Below are positions 1 to 6,059 of a stretch of DNA of 9,166 nt, in pieces. The stretch is from Bacillota bacterium. GTDB taxonomy: Bacteria > Bacillota > Clostridia > Acetivibrionales > DSM-2933. Location: NCBI GenBank assembly GCA_023441845.1, contig JAEZNF010000002.1:1-9166 (forward strand), written 5' to 3'. Under the pieces are notes generated by a model. It did not search any database. It had not been told where the DNA came from and saw only the letters and a list, made by a program, of their open reading frames with translations. The position numbers and the translations under genes were made by a program. Positions within the stretch are counted from its first letter, which is position 1. The number at the start of each line of letters is the position of its first letter.

Positions 1-70
1 CCGCCAAAAAGATTGATAGCCCACCTCGGCTTTTGTTAAAGCCTTTTCTTTCTTTCAATGTCCAGTACAT
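1..70 (-). CDS. N-terminus of a secreted protein, probably a second cellulosomal enzyme (partial, runs off left edge)
   Basis: Only the first 23 codons lie in the window. The ATG (68-70 on the minus strand) follows a strong ribosome binding site, AAGGAGG, with a six-base spacer. The peptide begins MYWTLKERKGF, continues with basic residues (NKSRGG) and enters a hydrophobic stretch (LSIFLA), which is the layout of a Sec signal peptide. It closely resembles the N-terminus of the GH9 enzyme encoded next to it (MYNTHKERNEGF...RRGWLSILL), and the two genes share a promoter block. I infer a paralogous secreted glycoside hydrolase or other cellulosome component. The catalytic type cannot be read from this fragment. 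Confidence 0.72.
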   Translation of the reverse strand, partial: MYWTLKERKGFNKSRGGLSIFLA

Positions 71-163
71 ATTAAACCTCCTTAAAAAAATCATTAATAA
101 ACCTTGTTGCGCCTCATAAATTACACAATTTTCCTATTTTAAAAGTAAAATCGTCCTACTTTA

Positions 164-192
164 ATACTACTTCCAATGACAAAAACCATCAA
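164..192 (-). promoter_or_regulatory. Probable sigma-A promoter of the left-edge secreted gene
   Basis: On the minus strand there is a -35-like TTGATG (187-192), a 17-base spacer and a -10-like TAGTAT (164-169), about 95 bases before the ATG at 70. The same two hexamers with the same spacing occur before the GH9 gene, and an AT-rich tract resembling an UP element lies upstream of each. A short inverted repeat, CAATT-N5-AATTG (190-204), overlaps the -35 and could be an operator. The hexamers are imperfect; the support comes mainly from conservation between the two copies. Confidence 0.5.
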
Positions 193-227
193 TTGTTTTA
201 ATTGCTTTTTTATATCCTATATTGCAC
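186..227 (-). repeat. Conserved upstream block, copy A
   Basis: These 42 bases match 3888-3929 at 40 of 42 positions, without gaps. Both copies lie upstream of a gene for a secreted protein, in the same orientation, 116 and 142 bases before the respective start codons. The block covers the proposed -35 element and the A-rich tract upstream of it. It reads either as the preserved remnant of a gene duplication or as a shared regulatory region kept by selection. Confidence 0.85.
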
Positions 228-271
228 ACACATCGGAACATACCATTATATAGAATAAAACAAACCATGAA

Positions 272-440
272 GCAGTATGGGAAATTGTGATTTATCGGCT
301 TCCAAATTTATTTATCAAAGTCTTCATATTCAAATAAAAATTAAAGCTCGGGGCCGTCGAGGCCCTCTCGCTTTTAGCCGGATTTCTCTTCGAGAAACGG
401 CTACCGATAAAATGGTATTTCTCTTCAGAAAACTGCCACT
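272..440. other. Hairpin-rich intergenic segment, possible structured RNA
   Basis: No plausible protein is encoded here. Several nested complementary arms can be seen: GCAGT (272-276) with ACTGC (432-436), AAAT (282-285) with ATTT (417-420), and TTTATCGG (291-298) with CCGATAAA (404-411). They enclose two local hairpins. One is GGGCC/GGCCC near 355-370. The other, at 376-402, pairs AGCCG with CGGCT and TTTCTC with GAGAAA across a two-base bulge. A strong terminator follows at 444-480. On the plus strand this could be a small RNA of roughly 220 bases, with a poor promoter candidate (TTGCAC 222-227, TATATA 247-252). I do not recognise a known riboswitch or ncRNA family. It may instead be a complex 3' region of the GH9 transcript. 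Confidence 0.3.
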
Positions 441-446
441 AATAAA
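382..446. repeat. Imperfect tandem direct repeat, two units of about 30 bases
   Basis: Unit 1 (382-411) and unit 2 (417-445) both begin ATTTCTCTTC followed by AGAAA. They continue with related tails, CGGCTACCGATAAA and ACTGCCACTAATAAA. Each unit can form its own TTTCT/AGAAA hairpin. The repeat sits inside the structured segment between the two secreted-protein genes. It may be decayed duplicated RNA structure; its function is unknown. Confidence 0.5.
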
Positions 447-480
447 GGCTGTAGGAGGTGTCATCCTACAGCCTTTTCTT
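444..480 (-). terminator. Strong bidirectional intrinsic terminator after the GH9 gene
   Basis: A perfect 13-bp stem (444-456 with 464-476, core GGCTGTAGGA/TCCTACAGCC) encloses a seven-base loop. Read on the minus strand it lies about 70 bases after the GH9 stop codon and is followed by TTTATTAGT. Read on the plus strand it is followed by TTTTCTT. The T-run is, if anything, better on the plus strand, where no protein gene exists to be terminated. Confidence 0.85.
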
Positions 481-544
481 AAATCAATATAGATTCACCC
501 TTATTTATTACCGGCAACACTTTATCGTTAACCCATTCACCTAA

Positions 545-3500
545 TTATGAAATAGACGGGTAATCCGAAGATGTTTTATTAAAGTTATTTGCAATAATCA
601 TTATGTCGGTCATGTTTATAGCACCGTCTTTATTAAAATCCATGCCCTCAATATATTTAGCATTGCCGACAGCAGTGTTAAAGCATTTTGAAACCTGCAT
701 TATATCCGTCATGTTTATGGCATTATCCTGAACGCCGTTTCTGTCCATATCGCCCACCCACATAACAATAGGATCGTCGGCCGAGCCGATTTTAACATCA
801 CCGTTTACAACAATATACTTAATTTCCCTGCACAGGTAATTTTCCTTGGTTATTTTCAGCACAAGGCTCTCTGCCGAATTAACCCCGGTTATCTCAAAAT
901 ATCCATCTTTGTCTGTAGTTGCATATTTATCGGCAAGTTCAACTTTAAAGCCTTGCTTTAACTTTGCAGCCTTTGATGCCGCAAATGCAAATCCAGGCGC
1001 AACGTAACCCGAAATCTTGTAACCTGACTTCGGTGTAGGAGTCGGAGTTGCAGACGGTTCTATTACAACAGGCTCAACCCCGTATTTAAGATCACCCTTT
1101 ACATATCCGGTAATTTTGTCGTTTTCAGCAAGCTCGGTTTTTATTTTGGAATCAAACGAGTAGTCATTTGACTGGTCCAAAGCTGATGAACCTTCAATTC
1201 TAAAAGGTATAGCTCCGGTGCTTCCTCCAGGTGCAAGGATACCTGCATCATCTGCAAATCCGATTTCGCAGTATGTATCGGCCTTAGCTACCGGATCATC
1301 TATGGCATGGATAGTTCCTTTAACCTTTTCGGCACCGCAAGCAGCATATTCGCATACAAAAGTACTCTGGCTGCCGTCATTTGTATACCAGTAGCGCACC
1401 TTTAAGTCCGAATAGTTTATCGGTACTTTACCTGTATTCTGTATGTTTATTGAAGCCCTTATATTGCTCTTGGACGAATCTTCCGTTCCGCACTTGTACA
1501 TTACCTTGATCGAAGCATTATTTGCAGGAGTAGCGTTCGGGTCAAATGTCGGGACAGGCGTAGGAGATGCTATCGGCGGTTCTTCTCCGTATGCCAGCTT
1601 TCCGTCCATATATACAGGTACATATTTAGTTAATGCAAACTCTTTTGTTAAGCCTTTTCTGCTCCAGTCATTGCTGGAATCCCAGTGTGTGAGGTAATTG
1701 GGGTCCATTTTGTTTGTCAAAGAAAATTGCACATCTCTGTCTCCGTACACTTTACTTCCGGTCCAGTCAAATTCATAATAGTATGTACCCATATCATCCC
1801 ATTTGATAGGTCCTTTTGTTTTAATAGGCGTATCCTGCAAGGAAATCTGCTCATCGTATGCAATTGAAAATTCTACATCTTCTATTTTCTGCCCGCATTC
1901 CAGCAATTCGCTGATATTAAAGAAGTATCTTACCTTCATACTTGTTTCAAAATGAGGAGGCTGGCTTGATTCATTGTGTATTCTCAATACAGTCTGTGAA
2001 AATTGATTGCTTTCACGGTCTACACGCGCCTCGCAGTAGTACGGGTCAAATTTATCTTCCTTAGGCGGAAAATTCGGTATGGGCTCCTGTCCTTCAGCTT
2101 CACCGTAAAAATGATAGAATCCTGCAAGAGCCCCGACAAAAGCAGCATTAAAATCAACAGTAACCTCATTTAAAACGAAGTTAGTGGTTACATCCTCATG
2201 GTAATCCTCTAAAGTAGGTCCGCCTGCAAGAGCTCCCCATAATATATGCCTGTGCTCCGGAGGATCATCCATGTTTAATGTCTTTGAACCATGGGCGGCT
2301 CTATGATGGACATGACGTGCATAAGGCAGCCCCTTTTCATGTCCGTAACCAACTATGTACGAATACCCCATGGGGTTCCTTCCCATTAAATAATGCATCT
2401 GGGTTTTTGCCCATTCGCCGAAAATCGTCTTTTCCGGATGGTATTTCATGTATACAAGTCCCGATAACTGTGCTGCTGTATTGTAACGGGCAGACCCCCA
2501 TCCGTTAATCATTGCATATTTTGCAGGTGACACTTCAATATATGTACCATCTTTGGGGTCTTCGTGTTTTATATAACCTCCCGACAAATACTCTATGTTC
2601 CAGCGTGCAAAATATTCAAATCTCTCATTTTCGGGAAAAAGGGAATTCAGCATTAAGAATACTCCCCCCCATACAACGTCCCAGCTGTGAACCCATATAT
2701 TCTGCCAAGTATTGTTATTATTATCCCTGACTATCTTTTTCATGTACCCTGTATATATTCCGTCGCTGCCGGCCGCATCTATCTCTCTTATATAGCTTAT
2801 TTCACCTGTACATTTATAAAGCCATACTGCTGCCCATGATAATTCATCTTCATCATAAACCGAGTTGTAGTAACCGTCTTCAGTTGCACAACCCCTGTAT
2901 TTCTTTGCAAATTCATATAGTGCTTTTGCATAAGTCAGGCATTTTTCTGCATATTCAGGCTCGGAGTCCTTCCAAATCATATATGATGTACAAAGTGAAG
3001 CCGCAGTACTGGCACATACGTCACTCCCATAATATTCAGAAGTAGCAAAATCACAAGGCCTTGGAATACTATCAGGATATAGTTCCGGCGGACCCCAGAA
3101 TGAATGGTCCAAATCGCCTTCGCCTACCATATAGCAAAAAGCAACTACTTCTCCCTTATCCATAAATGTACAACGCAAATACGTGTCGGTAGCGAATCTT
3201 AAAACGTCCAGCATATGTTGCTCTTCGCCTATTTTTTGGAATGCATCCCTGAATTCCAAAAACCCCCATCCGAGAGTACCAGTTGCATAGCTCTGGGGAA
3301 GCCCGAACCTAACATGGTCTCCGGCATCATGGTATCCGCCATGAACATCCACTGCTCCGTCCCCATCAGGATCAAGTATACTTTTATTCTTTTCTATAAA
3401 TGCTTTAGAAAGATTAGTATTGGTGAGAGGAATATGTGTATCCTTTTCGTGGCACGCACCTCTCCATTCAAGCCTTGTATTTTGAGCCTCAGGCCCACAC

Positions 3501-3745
3501 CATTCACCATCGTAAAAATAAATTGATTTTTGCAGAGCTTCTGCATAGTTGAAGTAATTATACTTCTCCCAGCCTTCGGCCGGCGTAAAAGTCCCGGATG
3601 ACGGAACAGGTGAAGTTTTTTCCGCTGCAAATGCTGTACTTGAAGCCAAAAGCTGCGTGGAAATCAAGACAACAGTTAATAGGATTGAGAGCCAACCCCG
3701 TCTTTTAACGAAACCTTCGTTCCTTTCTTTATGTGTATTGTACAT
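545..3745 (-). CDS. Secreted GH9 processive-endoglucanase-type cellulase: GH9 - CBM3c - CBM3b-like - X module - dockerin
   Basis: This 1066-residue protein should hydrolyse beta-1,4-glucan in cellulose (EC 3.2.1.4) outside the cell. The start at 3745 is chosen because GGAGGGGG lies six bases upstream; an in-frame ATG at 3787 lacks such a site. A signal peptide precedes a likely cleavage after AFA (residue 40). GH9 (about 60-548) contains DAGD (140-143, inverting base), the HHR segment near 480-482 and acid Glu527 in NEVTVDFNA. CBM3c (about 559-720), the classic GH9 partner tied to processive action, follows. After a Pro/Thr linker comes a second CBM3 (about 743-892) lacking the Trp expected near 850-856, which suggests a CBM3b' type with weak or altered cellulose binding. 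Then come a Thr/Pro linker, an X module (about 909-994) and a two-loop dockerin (about 997-1057) with INMTDIM in both repeats. X plus dockerin resembles the CipA type II unit, so the enzyme may dock to type II cohesins. No frameshift is seen. Confidence 0.95.
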   Translation of the reverse strand: MYNTHKERNEGFVKRRGWLSILLTVVLISTQLLASSTAFAAEKTSPVPSSGTFTPAEGWEKYNYFNYAEALQKSIYFYDGEWCGPEAQNTRLEWRGACHEKDTHIPLTNTNLSKAFIEKNKSILDPDGDGAVDVHGGYHDAGDHVRFGLPQSYATGTLGWGFLEFRDAFQKIGEEQHMLDVLRFATDTYLRCTFMDKGEVVAFCYMVGEGDLDHSFWGPPELYPDSIPRPCDFATSEYYGSDVCASTAASLCTSYMIWKDSEPEYAEKCLTYAKALYEFAKKYRGCATEDGYYNSVYDEDELSWAAVWLYKCTGEISYIREIDAAGSDGIYTGYMKKIVRDNNNNTWQNIWVHSWDVVWGGVFLMLNSLFPENERFEYFARWNIEYLSGGYIKHEDPKDGTYIEVSPAKYAMINGWGSARYNTAAQLSGLVYMKYHPEKTIFGEWAKTQMHYLMGRNPMGYSYIVGYGHEKGLPYARHVHHRAAHGSKTLNMDDPPEHRHILWGALAGGPTLEDYHEDVTTNFVLNEVTVDFNAAFVGALAGFYHFYGEAEGQEPIPNFPPKEDKFDPYYCEARVDRESNQFSQTVLRIHNESSQPPHFETSMKVRYFFNISELLECGQKIEDVEFSIAYDEQISLQDTPIKTKGPIKWDDMGTYYYEFDWTGSKVYGDRDVQFSLTNKMDPNYLTHWDSSNDWSRKGLTKEFALTKYVPVYMDGKLAYGEEPPIASPTPVPTFDPNATPANNASIKVMYKCGTEDSSKSNIRASINIQNTGKVPINYSDLKVRYWYTNDGSQSTFVCEYAACGAEKVKGTIHAIDDPVAKADTYCEIGFADDAGILAPGGSTGAIPFRIEGSSALDQSNDYSFDSKIKTELAENDKITGYVKGDLKYGVEPVVIEPSATPTPTPKSGYKISGYVAPGFAFAASKAAKLKQGFKVELADKYATTDKDGYFEITGVNSAESLVLKITKENYLCREIKYIVVNGDVKIGSADDPIVMWVGDMDRNGVQDNAINMTDIMQVSKCFNTAVGNAKYIEGMDFNKDGAINMTDIMIIANNFNKTSSDYPSIS

Positions 3746-3865
3746 TTTAAACCCCCTCCAAGATAATAACAAGTTTTCTTTCTGCAATCAGGTATTGCTT
3801 TGTGCATCCTTAATAAAACTTAAAAAAATGCATAAGCCACCTGATTCTAAAATTACCCTAACTTT

Positions 3866-3894
3866 ATACTACTTGTAAAGTTCAAAATCATCAA
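3866..3894 (-). promoter_or_regulatory. Probable sigma-A promoter of the GH9 gene
   Basis: A -35-like TTGATG (3889-3894), a 17-base spacer and a -10-like TAGTAT (3866-3871) lie about 120 bases before the GH9 ATG at 3745. Spacing and hexamers equal those at 164-192, including a CAATT-N5-AATTG inverted repeat (3892-3906) over the -35. The bases around the -10 (AAGTAGTAT followed by AAGT with small shifts) are also conserved between copies. Confidence 0.5.
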
Positions 3895-3929
3895 TTGTTT
3901 TAATTGCTTTTTAATATCCTATATTGCAC
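3888..3929 (-). repeat. Conserved upstream block, copy B
   Basis: This is the partner of 186-227, with 40 of 42 identical bases in the same orientation relative to its gene. Similarity ends abruptly on the upstream side at 3929/227 and fades gradually on the gene side through the -10. That pattern suggests a regulatory boundary rather than a recent duplication of the whole intergenic region. Confidence 0.85.
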
Positions 3930-3931
3930 TC

Positions 3932-3981
3932 CCCGGTATTATACAGTACTGTAATTTCACAATAATCACCAAATAACCGGG
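3932..3981. promoter_or_regulatory. Inverted repeats upstream of the GH9 promoter, possible operator
   Basis: A perfect 12-base palindrome, TACAGTACTGTA (3942-3953), lies inside a wider pair of arms, CCCGGT (3932-3937) and ACCGGG (3976-3981). The palindrome starts just upstream of the conserved promoter block and has no counterpart upstream of the left-edge gene. It could bind a dimeric regulator specific to this gene. No regulator is encoded nearby and I do not recognise the motif. Confidence 0.3.
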
Positions 3982-4104
3982 AACTACTTATATGAAATAA
4001 AGTAACAAATGCGGGCATATTGAATATCTTATTAAAAAATAAAAGTCTCAGCGGCAGACCCCCATTGACTTTTGCAGAATTTACCGTCTATAAACGGCCC
4101 AAAT

Positions 4105-4134
4105 AAAAAAACCCCCGAACAATGTTCGGAAGGC
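4105..4134 (-). terminator. Intrinsic terminator of the acyl-CoA synthetase gene
   Basis: Read on the minus strand, CCGAAC-ATT-GTTCGG forms a stem that can be lengthened by G-U pairs. It is followed by GGG and then seven T residues (TTTTTTTATTT). It starts about 27 bases after the stop codon at 4161, which is ideal placement for termination. Confidence 0.9.
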
Positions 4135-4160
4135 CTCTTATCTTAATCTATTCCAAATAT

Positions 4161-5813
4161 CTATCTTTTAATTTTCCTTGATGTTGTCTTGGGGAATTCC
4201 TCTTCTCTTACCACTACCTTTGTAATCTGCTTATAGACAGGCAGGGCACGGGTTAGCCTTTTGATGTCCTTAAACACCTCTTCGGTGGTTTTATCCTCGC
4301 TTAAGAAGACCTCTGCCATAAGTGACCTTTCATCTCCGTTTTCATCAATAAGTCCCTTTACAACAACCTCCAATACATATTCAATTCTCTGTATATAACC
4401 CTCTATCTCTTCCGGATAAACATTTTTTCCGTTGTTCAAAACGATTATATTTTTCTTTCTGCCTGTAATAACAAGCTGATCCTTGCCATTAATATAGCCG
4501 TAATCACCGGTATGGAACCAGCCATTCTTCAATACCTCTGCTGTTTTTTGAGGCTGCTTGTAATAGCCCAGCATTACTACATCACCTTTGACACATATCT
4601 CGCCAATGCCCTCATCATTTGGGCTGTCTATCCTCCAGTCAATGCACGGAAGCCTTATACCTGCAGTATTGTAATCGTTAAACATGTCGTGGTTGGCAGA
4701 TACAAGTGGAGAACATTCTGTAATACCGTACCCGTTAATCAGGTTTATACCTATATCATCAAAAAACTTTCCGATTTCAGGCCGAATCGGTGCGCCGCCG
4801 CATACTATCTTTCTCAGCCTGCCTCCAAAAGCCTGGTGTATGGATTTAAAGAACACTTTTCTTAAATCAATGCCCACCTTTCTTAAGCCGCTGCTTATGG
4901 CAATCATCCTGTTAAACATCTTTTCCTTACCCGAATCTCTTGCATTTTTGAGTATCTTCGAACGGAACATCTCCGCAAAGGCAGGTACAAGATAAATATA
5001 TGACGGATTATATAGCTGCAGGTTTTTCAGCACGTTACTTAAGCTGTCATTTATACAAATGGTGGAGTGGTTATGAAGCGACACCAGAATACCGCTTACC
5101 GACTCATATGTGTGATGGTACGGTAACACTGAAAGACATTTGTCATAAACGGTTGATACTTTAAGTCCGTAATAAACGCTTGACACCAGATTTTGCTCCG
5201 ACAGCATTACACCCTTTGCAAGTCCTGTAGTACCCGATGTATATACAAGCAATTTGAGCTCGTTGGGATCGCTTTTTAATTCGCGGTATTTATCTTGATT
5301 GCATTTCTTTCCGTATTCAATAAACTTGTTAAAGGATAAGAAATTCCCGCTGTCCTCAGTGCGGTCAAATCCTATATACAGCCTGACATTGGGAAGCTTG
5401 TCGGTATTACTCATAAACATCTCTTCATGCGTTTTTGTGTAAAATACAACACTGCATTCACTGTCATTCAAAACATTTAATATATCATTCTGAGGAAGCT
5501 CCTTGTCAACCGGAACAAACACTCCTGCACTTTTAAGAGCAGTAAGATAAGTTAAAACCCATTTATAGCTGTTTTTTCCGATACATGCAATATGCCTGTC
5601 GGAAAAACCCTTTTCAGTTAATGCAGCACCAAGCCATCCAGTTTGCTGTTCAAAATCCGAATAGCTTACCTCGACAATTTCGCCGCCATTCCCCTTGTAC
5701 TTGAACGCAATTTTGTCGCCTGCCTCCCTGGCAGCTATAGCAAGCATTTCCTTAATGGAAGTGAATTTTGTTACCTCATAATATGAAAACCTTTTTTTAT
5801 TCATAACTAGCAT
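4161..5813 (-). CDS. AMP-dependent synthetase/ligase, long-chain fatty-acid-CoA ligase-like
   Basis: This 550-residue member of the ANL superfamily probably activates a fatty acid with ATP to an acyl-adenylate and transfers it to CoA in the cytoplasm. Visible motifs are the phosphate-binding loop YTSGTTGLAKG (191-201), GYGITE (361-366), GWFHTGD (431-437), the hinge-region GRKKN (451-455) and the C-terminal catalytic lysine in TSRKIKR (near 547). The protein ends just after that motif and looks complete. It is shorter than typical FadD-type enzymes by little, and no carrier domain is attached. The start is uncertain: the ATG at 5813 has AGGGG only two bases upstream, while the ATG at 5804 (MNKKRF) has it eleven bases away. 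The gene stands alone, with its own promoter and terminator. The carboxylate substrate cannot be read from sequence; a long-chain acid is the default for this subgroup. Confidence 0.9.
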   Translation of the reverse strand: MLVMNKKRFSYYEVTKFTSIKEMLAIAAREAGDKIAFKYKGNGGEIVEVSYSDFEQQTGWLGAALTEKGFSDRHIACIGKNSYKWVLTYLTALKSAGVFVPVDKELPQNDILNVLNDSECSVVFYTKTHEEMFMSNTDKLPNVRLYIGFDRTEDSGNFLSFNKFIEYGKKCNQDKYRELKSDPNELKLLVYTSGTTGLAKGVMLSEQNLVSSVYYGLKVSTVYDKCLSVLPYHHTYESVSGILVSLHNHSTICINDSLSNVLKNLQLYNPSYIYLVPAFAEMFRSKILKNARDSGKEKMFNRMIAISSGLRKVGIDLRKVFFKSIHQAFGGRLRKIVCGGAPIRPEIGKFFDDIGINLINGYGITECSPLVSANHDMFNDYNTAGIRLPCIDWRIDSPNDEGIGEICVKGDVVMLGYYKQPQKTAEVLKNGWFHTGDYGYINGKDQLVITGRKKNIIVLNNGKNVYPEEIEGYIQRIEYVLEVVVKGLIDENGDERSLMAEVFLSEDKTTEEVFKDIKRLTRALPVYKQITKVVVREEEFPKTTSRKIKR

Positions 5814-5835
5814 TACCCCTATTAATCTATTTTAT

Positions 5836-5920
5836 TTTCCCGGGCAAGTTTCACCGTATGTGGGCTGTTATGGTTTTGATGTCTTATTGCTGGCGATTGC
5901 TTTAAAATCACCCGGAGTTT
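5836..5920 (-). promoter_or_regulatory. Foldable 5' leader of the acyl-CoA synthetase mRNA
   Basis: Between the promoter and the start codon lies a leader of about 120 bases. On the minus strand CCGGG (near 5913-5917) can pair with CCCGG (near 5840-5844), enclosing an inner stem GTGATT/AATCGC. I cannot match it to a known riboswitch, and there is no T-run after the outer stem. It is recorded as possible leader structure only. Confidence 0.2.
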
Positions 5921-5941
5921 CAATATTGTACAAGCTATTAA

Positions 5942-5970
5942 ATTATACTGCTGTCATTCGGCTGGGTCAA
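5942..5970 (-). promoter_or_regulatory. Sigma-A promoter of the acyl-CoA synthetase gene
   Basis: On the minus strand, TTGACC (5965-5970) and a perfect TATAAT (5942-5947) are separated by exactly 17 bases. It lies in the 246-base gap after the chemotaxis gene and implies transcription starting near 5935. This makes the ligase gene an independent unit. Confidence 0.8.
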
Positions 5971-6004
5971 TTAAGTTTTTTGGCTGATTTATATCTATAT
6001 GAAA

Positions 6005-6025
6005 AATACCGCTATTTCAGCGTCT
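6005..6025 (-). terminator. Weak terminator-like hairpin after the chemotaxis receptor gene
   Basis: On the minus strand CGCT-GAAAT-AGCG is followed by GTATTTTTC, about 37 bases beyond the receptor stop codon. The stem is only four pairs, so termination is likely partial at best. It is the only terminator-like element seen between the two genes. Confidence 0.35.
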
Positions 6026-6059
6026 TTCATTGGCAAAGGCAGAACATGGGTATATTCCT

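Noticed and set aside
376..420. c-di-GMP-I riboswitch 3' end, suggested by GGCTACCGAT
   Set aside because: The other conserved elements of the riboswitch are absent on both strands.
277..492. Plus-strand ORF of 71 codons between the two secreted-protein genes
   Set aside because: It lacks a ribosome binding site, its sequence is dominated by hairpins and a terminator, and its product resembles no protein I know.
3746..3787. Longer GH9 start (14 extra residues)
   Set aside because: The extra codons cover the strong GGAGGGGG ribosome binding site and would spoil the normal signal peptide layout.
4114..4130. GAAC-ATT-GTTC palindrome as a LexA/SOS box
   Set aside because: The Gram-positive SOS box needs four bases between GAAC and GTTC; here there are three, and the T-run shows it is a terminator stem.
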